Assembly (NCBI GenBank): GCA_051653405.1
Contig: JBOFWC010000029.1
Coordinates: forward strand, 1 to 64,000
Direction: 5' to 3'
Source: Proteocatella sp051653405
GTDB taxonomy: Bacteria; Bacillota; Clostridia; Peptostreptococcales; Filifactoraceae
Length of the DNA stretch: 64,000 bases
Shown: piece after piece, positions 27,949 to 37,029 of the stretch
How positions within the stretch are numbered: position 1 is the first letter of the stretch
Layout: each line of letters starts with the position of its first letter
Notes under the pieces: generated by a model
The model's database searches: none
The model's input: the letters and a program-made list of their open reading frames with translations, nothing else
Told to the model about the DNA's origin: nothing
Program-made: the position numbers and the translations under genes

Positions 27949-28932
27949 ATGAAAAGAGAAATGAAAAAGATTACAGCAGTTATGCTTGCGGGGGTATTGA
28001 TGGTAATTCCAGTAGGTGCAAGTGCTGAAAAAGGAAATAACAATAACAATTCAAATAAGCCTGGGGTAGAAGACAAAATAAAGGGAAATGAAACTGTGAA
28101 AGAAGCGCAGGTAGAAGAAAAATCCGATGAAATTACTGAAGAAAAGTATATTTCATTTGAGGGTGAAGTTACAGAAATTGCGGATAATAAGATAACTGTA
28201 AAAGAAAATGACAATATAATAATGTTTAATTTAAGCACTATGATAATAGCGACAAAGGATGGAGAAGCATTTAAAGCAGAAGATATAAAAGTTGGAGATA
28301 AAATAACTGCAGTATATAGCTCTCATACTCCTATGGCGTTAAGTTATCCAGGGCAGATGACTCCGATGATGATTATTGTTCATAACTCAGAAAATAATAT
28401 AAAAATTGATAAGTTTGACAAAAATCTTGTAAGTTCAGATGGCACATTAAAGCTTGTTATAGATGAGAATACAAAACTTGAACACTATAAAACTAAGCAG
28501 ATAGTTACAGAAAAAGATTTATTAAACAAAAATCTGCTTGTAATTTATGGAGCAACTACAAGAAGTATACCAGCACAAACTTTAGCAGCAGATGTAGTTA
28601 AAGTTATAATTCTTCCTGAAGTAGAAACCAACAGAAACGGTGAGACAACAGGGCCTAATTCAAACTCTAATGTAGATAACAAAGGAAATAAATCTACAGC
28701 TCATTCTAAAATAGCTATAGCTAAAGAAGCTAAAAATTTAGGATATAAAGTTAATTGGAATCCTAAAACTAAAATAGTTATTTTAACAAAAGGTCAGGAT
28801 GTTATAGAGATATATGTAGGTACTACAAGATATAGAATAAATGGAATGGAAAAAACTGCAAGTACACCAGCTAACTTAGAAAAAGGTGCTACTTATGTAA
28901 GTGACGAAATATTAAGTTATCTAAAAAAATAG
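27949..28932 (+). CDS. Secreted protein with C-terminal copper-amine-oxidase-N-like domain
   Basis: 327 residues. A signal peptide (MKREMKKITAVML, cleavage near ASA) is followed by an Asn-rich linker, a middle region of beta strands (about 60-220) with GEVTEIADNKITVKEND, an Asn/Gly linker, and a C-terminal domain of about 70 residues (YKVNWNPKTKIVILTKG, YVGTTRYRING) typical of Cu_amine_oxidN1 stalk domains. Such domains are common in clostridial wall proteins and bind peptidoglycan or other surface polymers in some. The start at 27949 has GGAGGG upstream. Confidence 0.78.
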   Translation: MKREMKKITAVMLAGVLMVIPVGASAEKGNNNNNSNKPGVEDKIKGNETVKEAQVEEKSDEITEEKYISFEGEVTEIADNKITVKENDNIIMFNLSTMIIATKDGEAFKAEDIKVGDKITAVYSSHTPMALSYPGQMTPMMIIVHNSENNIKIDKFDKNLVSSDGTLKLVIDENTKLEHYKTKQIVTEKDLLNKNLLVIYGATTRSIPAQTLAADVVKVIILPEVETNRNGETTGPNSNSNVDNKGNKSTAHSKIAIAKEAKNLGYKVNWNPKTKIVILTKGQDVIEIYVGTTRYRINGMEKTASTPANLEKGATYVSDEILSYLKK

Positions 28933-28943
28933 AATTTTTGAAG

Positions 28944-28975
28944 ACCTTCGTGATATAATCATGAAGGTTTTTTTA
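28944..28975 (+). terminator. Terminator after the secreted-protein gene
   Basis: A 10-base-pair stem (28944-28953 with 28959-28968) and loop TATAA, followed by T-run. Confidence 0.85.
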
Positions 28976-29092
28976 TTTGTTAAAAAACTAATGAAAACAA
29001 TTGCAAAACTTCTAGCTTTGAGTTATAATATGGAAAAATACTCAATATTTTGAAAATTTGATACTATGGCTAAGCCAGAAGGAGGATTTGAT

Positions 29093-31078
29093 ATGAGGGT
29101 TTATGAGAGTGATAAGATTAGAAACGTTGCAATCCTCGGACACAGTGGTTCGGGAAAAAGTAATTTGACAGAGGCAATACATTTTACGGCAGGGTTGACA
29201 AACAGGATTTCAAAACCAACAGATGAAGCAAAGTTCACTTCTTCAATGGGATTATTTTCGGTAGAATATAAGAACAATAAGTACAATTTTATTGATACTC
29301 CAGGATATTTTGATTTTGCAGGAGAGATTACATCTGCAATGAAAGCAGCTTCTGGAGCTATAATAGTAGTAGATGGCACCACTGATTTACAGGTTGGAAC
29401 AGAAAAGGCATTGGAAGTAACTGACGAATTAAATATGCCAAAATTTATATTTGTAAATAAGATAGACAGTGAAAAAGCAGAGTATGAAAAAATATTAGAG
29501 CAATTAAGAGAGCGATATGGTAAAAAAGTAGCTCCATTTCATGTTCCTTGGGGAAAAGCTGAGAGCTTTAAAGGATTTATAAATGTAGTAGATATGTTTG
29601 CAAGAGAATATAATGGAAAAGAATGTGTTACTGTAGATATGCCAGATGATATGCATCTGCAAATCGATCCAATTAGAGAAATGCTTCTAGAGTCAGTTGC
29701 AGAAACTGATGAAGAGTTAATGGATAAATTTTTTAATGGGGAAGAATTTACACCTGAAGAAATAAATAGAGGACTTAGACTAGGTGTAATTTCAGGAGAT
29801 ATAATACCAGTGCTTTGTGGTTCCACAGTTAAAAACATAGGCGTTCATACCCTTATGGACATGGTAATAGACTATCTTCCAACACCTTTAGATGGAGGAA
29901 TACCTAGATATTCAGCAACATCGGTGGCGCAAGTATTTAAAACCATAATAGACCCGTTCCTAGGAAGAGTATCATACGCTAAAATTTGCGAGGGCGATTT
30001 TACTCAAGAGATGGAAGTCTACAATATAAATAGAGGGACAAAAGAAAAAGTTCATAAGATGTATACGGTTATAAATAAAGAGATGAAAGAGCTTGAAACA
30101 GCTCATTCAGGAGATTTAGTAGTATTTACTAAACTAGGAGAGGTTCTTACTGGAGATTGTCTTTCTACGAAGAACGGATATGGAGAGCAAACCGCATTGG
30201 AGTTTCCAAAACCTCAGATGCTTGTTGCAGTAGAAGCTATAAATAAAAATGATGAGGATAAGATATCTACAGGAATCCAAAGATTAAAAGAAGAAGATCC
30301 TTCATTCACATATACTAGAAATAAAGAAACAAAACAGATGGTACTTGGAGTTCAAGGAGATATTCACATAAACTCTATAAAGGAAAAATTAAAGGAAAAA
30401 TTTGGAGTAGATGTAGAACTTAGAGATCTTAAAGTGCCTTATAGAGAGACTATAAAAGGAAGAGCTGATGTACAGGGTAAGCATAAGAAACAATCAGGAG
30501 GCCATGGTCAGTATGGCGATGTAAAAATAAAATTTGCACCATCAAATGAACCATTTGAGTTTACTGAAGAAATTTTTGGAGGTTCAGTTCCAAAATCATA
30601 TATTCCAGCTGTAGAAAAAGGGATAAGAGACTGTTTAGAGCATGGAGTACTTGCAGGGTACCCTGTAACAAATATAAAAGCAACGCTTTATGATGGTTCA
30701 TACCATGATGTAGATTCATCGGAGATGGCGTTTAAAATGGCAGCAAGCTTAGCGTTTAAAAAAGGAATGGAAGAAGCAAAACCAGTACTTTTAGAACCTA
30801 TTATGAAGCTTTCAATTGTAGTTCCTGAAGAATATATGGGAGATATAATGGGGGATATAAATAAAAAACGTGGTAAGGTATTAGGCATGGAGCCTTATAA
30901 AAACCATAAACAGATAATATTTGCAGAAGCGCCTCAAGCAGAGACATTCAAATATGCAATAGATCTGAAAGCTATGACTCAAGGTCGTGGTTATTTTGAA
31001 ATGGAATTTGAAAGATACGATGAAGTTCCTTTCCAAATGGCTGAAAAAATAATTTCTGAAGCTAAAAAGGAAAAATAG
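29093..31078 (+). CDS. Elongation factor G-like GTPase (EF-G paralogue)
   Basis: 661 residues with the five-domain EF-G layout. G1 is GHSGSGKSN, G3 is DTPGYFDF and G4 is NKID. Domain IV is present (GGHGQYGDVKIKF, then GVLAGYPVTNIKATLYDGSYH), with a C-terminal domain V. The Tyr in DTPGY replaces the catalytic His of EF-G, a mark of EF-G2-like paralogues that bind GTP but hydrolyse it poorly. It stands alone, not beside rpsL-rpsG-tuf. The start at 29093 has AAGGAGG. Possible roles are ribosome rescue or slow translocation; unproven. Confidence 0.88.
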   Translation: MRVYESDKIRNVAILGHSGSGKSNLTEAIHFTAGLTNRISKPTDEAKFTSSMGLFSVEYKNNKYNFIDTPGYFDFAGEITSAMKAASGAIIVVDGTTDLQVGTEKALEVTDELNMPKFIFVNKIDSEKAEYEKILEQLRERYGKKVAPFHVPWGKAESFKGFINVVDMFAREYNGKECVTVDMPDDMHLQIDPIREMLLESVAETDEELMDKFFNGEEFTPEEINRGLRLGVISGDIIPVLCGSTVKNIGVHTLMDMVIDYLPTPLDGGIPRYSATSVAQVFKTIIDPFLGRVSYAKICEGDFTQEMEVYNINRGTKEKVHKMYTVINKEMKELETAHSGDLVVFTKLGEVLTGDCLSTKNGYGEQTALEFPKPQMLVAVEAINKNDEDKISTGIQRLKEEDPSFTYTRNKETKQMVLGVQGDIHINSIKEKLKEKFGVDVELRDLKVPYRETIKGRADVQGKHKKQSGGHGQYGDVKIKFAPSNEPFEFTEEIFGGSVPKSYIPAVEKGIRDCLEHGVLAGYPVTNIKATLYDGSYHDVDSSEMAFKMAASLAFKKGMEEAKPVLLEPIMKLSIVVPEEYMGDIMGDINKKRGKVLGMEPYKNHKQIIFAEAPQAETFKYAIDLKAMTQGRGYFEMEFERYDEVPFQMAEKIISEAKKEK

Positions 31079-31087
31079 GATAGGTAT

Positions 31088-31121
31088 AGAGCGGGACTTA
31101 AAAAAGCCTGCTCTTTTTTTC
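31088..31121 (+). terminator. Terminator after the EF-G paralogue
   Basis: A GAGCGGG stem pairs with CCTGCTC (one G-U), followed by seven T. Confidence 0.75.
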
Positions 31122-31158
31122 TAAAAAAATAAAAACTGACAAAAAAATAACGTTTTTG

Positions 31159-31187
31159 TTGACTTATTAACATACTTGTAATACAAT
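31159..31187 (+). promoter_or_regulatory. Sigma-A promoter for a small gene
   Basis: TTGACT (31159-31164), 17-base spacer, TACAAT (31182-31187), about 69 bases before the GTG at 31256. Confidence 0.7.
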
Positions 31188-31255
31188 TTGGGTATAAGCT
31201 ATATCAGTACATTGTTGTAAAAATTTTATATTTTGGAAATGGGGAGGAACAAGGC

Positions 31256-31450
31256 GTGATAGAGAAAAAGGAGAGCGATCTCGTTAATAATGAGATTAGT
31301 GCTATTTTAAAAAATATTAATAATTTTACAGAAACCAGAAGATTTGTAATTCATACAAAAAAACTTGATGATTTAGGAATTGGGGAATATGAGCATAAAA
31401 TAGCTAAGCGTCTTGGAAGAGCAAAATCCAAATATAATGAAAGAATATAA
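31256..31450 (+). CDS. Hypothetical 64-residue protein
   Basis: Starts with GTG after a GGGGAGG site and has its own promoter and terminator, so it is a real single-gene unit. The protein is charged and mostly helical, with acidic residues at the front and a Lys/Arg-rich tail (AKRLGRAKSKYNERI). No membrane segment and no family recognised. A small nucleic-acid-binding or regulatory protein is possible. Confidence 0.65.
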   Translation: MIEKKESDLVNNEISAILKNINNFTETRRFVIHTKKLDDLGIGEYEHKIAKRLGRAKSKYNERI

Positions 31451-31486
31451 TTGAAAATTAGAAAATAACTTATTAAAATTAGTAGT

Positions 31487-31537
31487 TAAAACCCCAAAAT
31501 TCACAGAAACATAATGTTTATGTAGATTTTGGGGTTT
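31487..31537 (+). terminator. Terminator with GGGG/CCCC stem
   Basis: AAAACCCCAAAAT (31487-31499) pairs with ATTTTGGGGTTTT (31525-31537), with a smaller hairpin in the loop. Confidence 0.85.
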
Positions 31538-31564
31538 TAATAAGCCTTTAAGGGGGATTACCTC

Positions 31565-31753
31565 ATGGATAAGAAAAGACTTGCTTACAAAAAAATAATT
31601 AGTATCTGTATAAGCATACTATTTATTGTATCAATAATAATTTTTTTGGTTTTTGATGATTTTACATTTTCAAAAAAAATGGAACTAATTAAATATGCTA
31701 CTATTTTAATAGTAGCAGGACCGGCAATAATAGCAAAAAAATACTATTATTAA
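31565..31753 (+). CDS. Hypothetical 62-residue membrane protein
   Basis: Two hydrophobic helices (about 11-29 and 40-57) separated by a short charged loop, with a lysine-rich start. An AGGGGGATT site precedes the ATG. It is followed 23 bases later by another small membrane gene. No family recognised. Confidence 0.5.
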   Translation: MDKKRLAYKKIISICISILFIVSIIIFLVFDDFTFSKKMELIKYATILIVAGPAIIAKKYYY

Positions 31754-31776
31754 CTCAAAAAGAGAGGTTTTAATTT

Positions 31777-32019
31777 ATGATAAAGAAGAAAATAAACAAT
31801 ATATTTTTTTTAATAATACTACTCTCAGCTTTTTTAAATATTTTTTATTTGATATCTGTGAAAAGTAAGTGGATTTCAACTTTATTTATAATAACAACAA
31901 TTTCACAAATTTTATTATTTATATATATTATAAAAATATACATAGATAATAAATTAAAAGAAAAATCAAATGTATATATAAAAAATTTTTTAATGTATTT
32001 AGTTTTTTTGTTATTTTAA
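31777..32019 (+). CDS. Hypothetical 80-residue membrane protein
   Basis: Three hydrophobic helices with a lysine-rich N-terminus. The AGAGAGG site is 9-10 bases from the ATG. Base composition is extremely AT-rich. Paired with the preceding small membrane gene. No function can be given; it could also be a decayed fragment. Confidence 0.45.
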   Translation: MIKKKINNIFFLIILLSAFLNIFYLISVKSKWISTLFIITTISQILLFIYIIKIYIDNKLKEKSNVYIKNFLMYLVFLLF

Positions 32020-32071
32020 TATTTGCAAATACTATAAAATTCTATAATTATATTGGTGGGTAATGTAAGGA

Positions 32072-32102
32072 TGCGACAATTAAGCTTGTCGTTTTTTTTT
32101 TT
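32072..32102 (+). terminator. Terminator upstream of the first hairpin element
   Basis: CGACA pairs with TGTCG across an ATTAAGCT loop and is followed by more than ten T. Confidence 0.7.
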
Positions 32103-32130
32103 GAACTTTTCAAAGTATCATCAATAACAA

Positions 32131-32255
32131 AAGTATCATTGTAGTGAAAATATTGCCCTGAATGAATTCTGCAGCCTAGATATTCCATTTTTATTTCGTA
32201 GATAGAATATCTAGGCGAAGCCCTAATGATGGGCAATATTTTCACTACAATTTGG
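32131..32255 (+). repeat. Hairpin element, copy 1
   Basis: A perfect 21-base-pair outer stem (32138-32158 with 32231-32251) encloses GAATGAATTCTGCAG, an inner 11-base-pair hairpin beginning CCTAGAT, and CGAAGCCCTAATGA. The same core lies at 63625-63671. This intergenic stretch of about 337 bases (32020-32356) holds no other feature except the terminator before it; the reading frame on its minus strand is not supported. Confidence 0.8.
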
Positions 32256-32356
32256 AATATATAACACAAATATTCTCCTAAATAAATATTTTTATAAATC
32301 TCATTCAAAATATGGTAAAATATAAAGAGGTTAAGAATAATATTATGGAGATAGTA

Positions 32357-32839
32357 ATGAGAATATATATTGAAAATGTTGAAAAAACTATAGAGTTAGG
32401 CAAATTACTTGGCGAAAACCTTCAAGCTGGGATGATTGTTTGTCTAGATGGAGATTTAGGTGCAGGAAAGACCCATTTCTCTAAGGGAATAGCCCTTGGA
32501 TTGGAGATAGAAGAGGACATAACAAGTCCAACGTTTACCATAGTTCAAGAATATAAAGGAAGAATGGAGCTATTTCATTTTGATGCCTATAGATTATCTG
32601 GAAGTGAAGAGCTATATTATATAGGTTTTGATGATTATCTAAATAAAAAAGGAATAATTGTCATAGAATGGTCTAATATAGTTTCTGATGTTCTTCCAAA
32701 GGAAAGACTTGATATAGAGATAAATTATGCGCCGGATAAAGGGCGATTTTTTGAGTTTAAACCATATGGCGAAGTTTATATGAAATTGATTGAAGCTATA
32801 ATGATAAAGGCCAAAGCGTTGGAAAGTGAGGAAGATTAA
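32357..32839 (+). CDS. tsaE: tRNA threonylcarbamoyladenosine biosynthesis ATPase
   Basis: 160 residues. P-loop GDLGAGKTHFSKGIA, TSPTFTIVQEY and FDAYRL are diagnostic of TsaE, which assists TsaB-TsaD in making the t6A modification of ANN-decoding tRNAs. The start at 32357 has GGAG six bases away; earlier in-frame starts lack a site. Its stop overlaps tsaB by one base. Confidence 0.93.
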   Translation: MRIYIENVEKTIELGKLLGENLQAGMIVCLDGDLGAGKTHFSKGIALGLEIEEDITSPTFTIVQEYKGRMELFHFDAYRLSGSEELYYIGFDDYLNKKGIIVIEWSNIVSDVLPKERLDIEINYAPDKGRFFEFKPYGEVYMKLIEAIMIKAKALESEED

Positions 32840-33588
32840 TGAAAATATTAGCGATAGATACTTCATCATCAGCGCTTGGAATTGCAGTAACAGATGAAGA
32901 AACGATGCTTGCAGAATTTACCCAAAATAAGGCGCTTACTCACAGTGAGAAGCTTATGCCGCTTATAGACACTATGCTTACCAATATAGATGAAAAAATA
33001 TATAATATGGATGCAATAGCTTGCAGTATAGGCCCAGGGTCATTTACCGGAATAAGAATAGGTGTGGCTACAGCAAATGCATTTGCGATGGCTAGAAATA
33101 TACCAGTAATAGGGATATCATCTTTAGAAGCACTGGCTTATAATTTTAAATATACAGATTATGTAGTAGTCTCTACTATGTATGCTCAAAGAGAAGACTA
33201 TTACAGAGGAATTTATAGCTTTGAAAAACAGAAGCTTAGCGTAGTTAAAGCAGAAGAAGCTATAAGCTTTGAAGAAATTGCAGAAGAGATAAAAGCACTA
33301 AGTTTAACTGGAAAAAAAGTAGTAGTTTTAGGAGAGTTAAATTCGAGATTAAAAGGAATTTTAGATGAGAATTCTGCAAAAAGCGTGCTAATAAATAACT
33401 GCATACTAGCAGATAAAACGCTAAACCAAATAAATGCTTCAAATCTTTGTGAAATTGCAAGAGAAATAATTAAAAATAAAAACAATTCAGAGCTTCCAAG
33501 ATATATAGAACCTGTGTATATAAGAAAACCTCAAGCTGAGGTACAATATGAAGAAAAGCTAAGAGCTTTGGAAAAAAGTGGAGAGTAG
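32839..33588 (+). CDS. tsaB: tRNA threonylcarbamoyladenosine biosynthesis protein TsaB
   Basis: A 249-residue ASKHA-fold protein that forms the scaffold for TsaD. N-terminal LAIDTSSSALGIAV and IGPGSFTGIRIG are the family marks; the iron ligands found in TsaD are absent, as expected. It is coupled to tsaE by TAATG and followed closely by rimI. Confidence 0.93.
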   Translation: MKILAIDTSSSALGIAVTDEETMLAEFTQNKALTHSEKLMPLIDTMLTNIDEKIYNMDAIACSIGPGSFTGIRIGVATANAFAMARNIPVIGISSLEALAYNFKYTDYVVVSTMYAQREDYYRGIYSFEKQKLSVVKAEEAISFEEIAEEIKALSLTGKKVVVLGELNSRLKGILDENSAKSVLINNCILADKTLNQINASNLCEIAREIIKNKNNSELPRYIEPVYIRKPQAEVQYEEKLRALEKSGE

Positions 33589-33594
33589 AATTTT

Positions 33595-34062
33595 ATGGAA
33601 GCAAAAATAGAAGAAAAAAATAGTTCCCTTGAAATAGTTAAAATGGCTCATGAACATGCAGATGCAGTATATGAGATTGAAGAACTTTCGTTTTTTACTC
33701 CTTGGAGCAAAAAATCTATTAAGACAGAAATAGACAACAAAGTAGGAAGATATATAGTAATAAAAGAAAATGGTAAAGTGGTATCATATGGAGGGTTTTG
33801 GCTTGTACTTGATGAAGCAAATATAAATAATATAGCAGTACATCCAGACTATAGAGGAAGAGGCATTTCTAAAATTTTAATGAATACTCTTATCGATATG
33901 GCAAAATCTGAAAATGCTAAAATGATGTATCTTGAAGTAAGGAGCAGTAATTCTACGGCGCAAAAACTTTACAAAGGACTAGGCTTTGTTATGGTTGGAC
34001 TTAGAAAAGGGTATTATGTGGATACAGATGAAGATGCCATAGTTATGATGAAAGAATTATAG
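33595..34062 (+). CDS. rimI: Ribosomal protein S18-alanine N-acetyltransferase
   Basis: A 155-residue GNAT acetyltransferase. The coenzyme-A loop is visible as VHPDYRGRGISKILM, followed by LEVRSSNSTAQKLYKGLGF. The tsaB-rimI-tsaD order supports the RimI assignment. The N-terminal 15 residues form a short polar extension. Confidence 0.9.
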   Translation: MEAKIEEKNSSLEIVKMAHEHADAVYEIEELSFFTPWSKKSIKTEIDNKVGRYIVIKENGKVVSYGGFWLVLDEANINNIAVHPDYRGRGISKILMNTLIDMAKSENAKMMYLEVRSSNSTAQKLYKGLGFVMVGLRKGYYVDTDEDAIVMMKEL

Positions 34063-34072
34063 GAGATTAATT

Positions 34073-35113
34073 TTGAATCAGGAAAAAAATGTAGAAAAAA
34101 AAGATATAGTAGTACTTGCAATAGAATCGAGCTGTGATGAAACCGCAGCTGCAGTGATAAAAAATGGAAGAGAGATTCTTTCAAATGTAGTATCTACACA
34201 GATAGAGATACACAAAAAATTTGGCGGCGTTGTGCCAGAGGTTGCATCTAGAAACCATGTCGTTGACATAAATCCAGTAATTGAAGAAGCGATAAATAAA
34301 GCAGGGATAACGTTACAGGAAGTGGACGTGATTGCGGCAACTTACGGGCCAGGACTTGTAGGGGCACTTTTAGTGGGACTTTCGACTGCAAAGGCTCTAG
34401 CGTATGCACTTAACAAACCGTTTGTTGGAGTTAACCATATACAGGGTCATATTGCGGCTAATTACCTTACGTTTAAAGACCTTAAACCGCCATTTATATC
34501 ACTGATAGTTTCAGGAGGCCATACTCATATAGTTGAGGTGGAAGATTACAATAAAATTAATATACTTGGAAAGACTAAGGATGATGCTGCAGGAGAAGCT
34601 TATGATAAGGTAGCAAGAGCTATAGGCCTTGGTTACCCAGGAGGGCCTCTTGTAGATAAGTTAGCTAAGGAAGGCACTGCTAACATAGAATTCCCAAAAG
34701 CTATGTACAAGGAAGATAATTATGATTTTAGTTTTTCGGGTATAAAATCAGCAGTACTGAATTATATAAACAGTAAGAAAATGAAAGATGAAGAATATAG
34801 TAAAGCGGATATAGCGGCATCTTTCCAAAATGCAGTAGTTGAAACTTTAGTGTATAAAACGATAAAAGCAGTAAAAGATAAGGGATATGACAAAGTGGTA
34901 CTGAGTGGAGGGGTTTCTGCTAATTCAGCACTTAGAGAACTTATGCAGTCAAAATGCATAGAAAATAATTTAGGGATATACTATCCACCGCTGAACCTAT
35001 GTACAGATAATGCGGCAATGATAGGATCTTGTGCATATTACAGATATGTTGACGGTATAGTAAATGATATGTATTTAAATGCAAAACCGAATCTAAAAGT
35101 AGGCGATGTTTAG
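34073..35113 (+). CDS. tsaD: tRNA threonylcarbamoyltransferase
   Basis: 346 residues. Transfers the threonylcarbamoyl group to A37. Motifs AIESSCDETAAAV, the iron-binding NHIQGHIAANY (HxxxH), and SGGHTHIV are present. It starts with TTG after AGGAG (34061-34065), the only start that fits the site. Last gene of the t6A cluster. Confidence 0.96.
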   Translation: MNQEKNVEKKDIVVLAIESSCDETAAAVIKNGREILSNVVSTQIEIHKKFGGVVPEVASRNHVVDINPVIEEAINKAGITLQEVDVIAATYGPGLVGALLVGLSTAKALAYALNKPFVGVNHIQGHIAANYLTFKDLKPPFISLIVSGGHTHIVEVEDYNKINILGKTKDDAAGEAYDKVARAIGLGYPGGPLVDKLAKEGTANIEFPKAMYKEDNYDFSFSGIKSAVLNYINSKKMKDEEYSKADIAASFQNAVVETLVYKTIKAVKDKGYDKVVLSGGVSANSALRELMQSKCIENNLGIYYPPLNLCTDNAAMIGSCAYYRYVDGIVNDMYLNAKPNLKVGDV

Positions 35114-35225
35114 AATGATTTTTTAATTTATGTCAATAATATCTTGCAATAGAACCATATGTTTGGTAAAATATTGAAGTTAAAGTTCGAGATAACCATG
35201 TTTTTAGTTTTTTAGGAGGAAAAAA

Positions 35226-36512
35226 ATGGCAGGAATTGCAATAATTGGTTCACAATGGGGCGACGAAGGAAAAGGTAAAATAATAGACTTCCTTGCGAAA
35301 AATTCAGATTTAGTAGTTAGAGCTCAAGGTGGAAATAATGCAGGACATACAGTTGTAGTAGAAGATCAAAAATATGCACTACACCTAGTACCATCTGGAA
35401 TATTAAATCCGAAGGCAATAAACGTTATAGGAAATGGTGTGGTAATTGATCCACAGGTACTTCTAAAAGAACTAGAAAGCTTTGAAACTCGTGGCGTAGA
35501 CACTTCAAGTCTTAGAATAAGTGACAAGGCGCATATAATAATGCCTTATCACAAAGTTATAGATGTACTTGCAGAAGAGGCAAGAGGAAAAGAAGATATA
35601 GGAACAACTAAAAAGGGAATAGGCCCTTGCTACATGGACAAGGTTGAAAGAATTGGAATAAGAATGGCAGACCTTGTAGACGAGACTCTTTTTGCAGAAA
35701 AACTTAAATTTGCACTTAGCAGAAAAAATGACATCATAACAAAGCTTTATGAAAAAGAAGCTCTATCATATGATGAAATATACAATGAATATCTAGAGTA
35801 TGGAAGACAGCTTAAAAAATATGTAGTAGCTACAGAATTTATAATAAATAAAGCTATAGAAGATAAGAAGAAAGTACTTTTTGAAGGGGCTCAAGGGTCA
35901 ATGCTTGATACTGACTTTGGAACATACCCATATGTAACATCTTCACATCCTACAATAGGTGGATTTGTAGTTGGAACAGGCGCAAACGTAAAAGCTATAG
36001 ATGAGGTTATAGGAATTGCAAAGGCGTACACTACAAGAGTTGGAAAAGGACCTTTTGTAACAGAAGAAGATAATGCAACAGGAGATCTTATAAGAGAAAA
36101 AGGAAGAGAGTTTGGAACAACTACAGGAAGACCAAGAAGATGTGGATGGTTAGATTTAGTTGTGTTAAAATATACAGCTATGCTAAATGGATATACTTCA
36201 ATTGCACTTATGCTTCTAGACGTATTAGAAGGCTTTGAAGAGCTTAAGATATGTGTAGCTTATAGTGTAAATGGAGTAGAAACTACAGAGTTCCCATCAA
36301 CAAGAGAAGCGCTTGAAAGTGCAGTTCCTGTTTACAAGACAGTTAAAGGCTTTAGCCAAGAAGCAATCGCAGAAGCTAAAACATACGAAGAACTTCCAGA
36401 AGAAGCAAAAGAATATATAAGAGTAATAGAAGAATATGTAAAAGTACCGGTTCATATAATCTCAGTAGGACCAAGAAGAGATCAGACTATATTAAGAAAA
36501 GATTTTTTCTAA
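35226..36512 (+). CDS. purA: Adenylosuccinate synthetase
   Basis: A 428-residue enzyme that joins IMP and aspartate using GTP, the first committed step to AMP. P-loop-like GSQWGDEGKGKIID, NNAGHTVVV, and GTTTGRPRRCGWLD are diagnostic. Preceded by TAGGAGG and followed by its own terminator, so it is a single-gene unit. Confidence 0.97.
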   Translation: MAGIAIIGSQWGDEGKGKIIDFLAKNSDLVVRAQGGNNAGHTVVVEDQKYALHLVPSGILNPKAINVIGNGVVIDPQVLLKELESFETRGVDTSSLRISDKAHIIMPYHKVIDVLAEEARGKEDIGTTKKGIGPCYMDKVERIGIRMADLVDETLFAEKLKFALSRKNDIITKLYEKEALSYDEIYNEYLEYGRQLKKYVVATEFIINKAIEDKKKVLFEGAQGSMLDTDFGTYPYVTSSHPTIGGFVVGTGANVKAIDEVIGIAKAYTTRVGKGPFVTEEDNATGDLIREKGREFGTTTGRPRRCGWLDLVVLKYTAMLNGYTSIALMLLDVLEGFEELKICVAYSVNGVETTEFPSTREALESAVPVYKTVKGFSQEAIAEAKTYEELPEEAKEYIRVIEEYVKVPVHIISVGPRRDQTILRKDFF

Positions 36513-36541
36513 ACTAAAATTTAAATATATTATATAATAGA

Positions 36542-36592
36542 GAAGCTGAAGTAAACATTGGGTTAATCCAATAAGTTTGCTTCGGCTTTTTT
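36542..36592 (+). terminator. Terminator after purA
   Basis: AGCTGAAGTAAAC and CATTGG pair with CCAAT and GTTTGCTTCGGCT in a long interrupted stem, followed by TTTTTT. Confidence 0.85.
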
Positions 36593-36618
36593 GATACAAT
36601 AATTTATATTTACTCATA

Positions 36619-36671
36619 TTGACAAATATCGATATGTATTATAATATCATCATATAGATAAATATCGATAT
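36619..36671 (+). promoter_or_regulatory. ars promoter with two ArsR operators
   Basis: TTGACA (36619-36624) with a -10 at TATAAT (36640-36645) or TAATAT (36642-36647). Two identical 10-base palindromes ATATCGATAT lie at 36626-36635 (in the spacer) and 36662-36671 (before the ribosome site), centres 36 bases apart. This fits autorepression by the ArsR protein encoded next. Confidence 0.8.
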
Positions 36672-36686
36672 GAAAGGAGAGTTTTG

Positions 36687-36989
36687 ATGAATTATAGTGA
36701 AAATGCAAAGATATTCAAAGCTTTTTGTGATGAAAATAGGCTTAGGATTTTAGAGATGCTAAAAACGGGTACAAAATGTGCATGTGTACTTTTAGAAAGT
36801 CTTGATATATCACAGTCTACACTTTCGCATCATATGAAGATTTTAGTTGAAAGTGGTATTGTGGAAACCGAAAAAGAAGGAAAATGGAATTATTATTCTA
36901 TATCAGAAAAGGGAAGTACTGTCGCAAAAGAAATTCTTGAAGATATAACTACAGTAAATGACCAAAATGTAGATTACAGATGCACTTAA
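36687..36989 (+). CDS. arsR: ArsR-family arsenic-responsive repressor
   Basis: A 100-residue winged-helix repressor. ENRLRILEMLKTG, the metalloid-site-like pair TKCACVLLE (Cys-x-Cys), the recognition helix SQSTLSHHMKIL and a C-terminal Cys (YRCT) are visible. Arsenite binding to the cysteines would release it from the paired operators upstream. The ATG at 36687 is better spaced from AAAGGAG than the TTG before it. Confidence 0.9.
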   Translation: MNYSENAKIFKAFCDENRLRILEMLKTGTKCACVLLESLDISQSTLSHHMKILVESGIVETEKEGKWNYYSISEKGSTVAKEILEDITTVNDQNVDYRCT

Positions 36990-37029
36990 AATATATATAA
37001 ATAAAAGATATAACTTAAAGGAGGCTTTT

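Noticed and set aside
32160..32235. Self-cleaving ribozyme (hammerhead, twister, pistol) in the hairpin element
   Set aside because: CTAATGA resembles hammerhead CTGATGA but the essential G and the GAAA block are missing; the twister and pistol cores do not fit.
32048..32308. 86-codon minus-strand frame across hairpin copy 1
   Set aside because: It runs through both stems of the element and a terminator, has no ribosome site and matches nothing.
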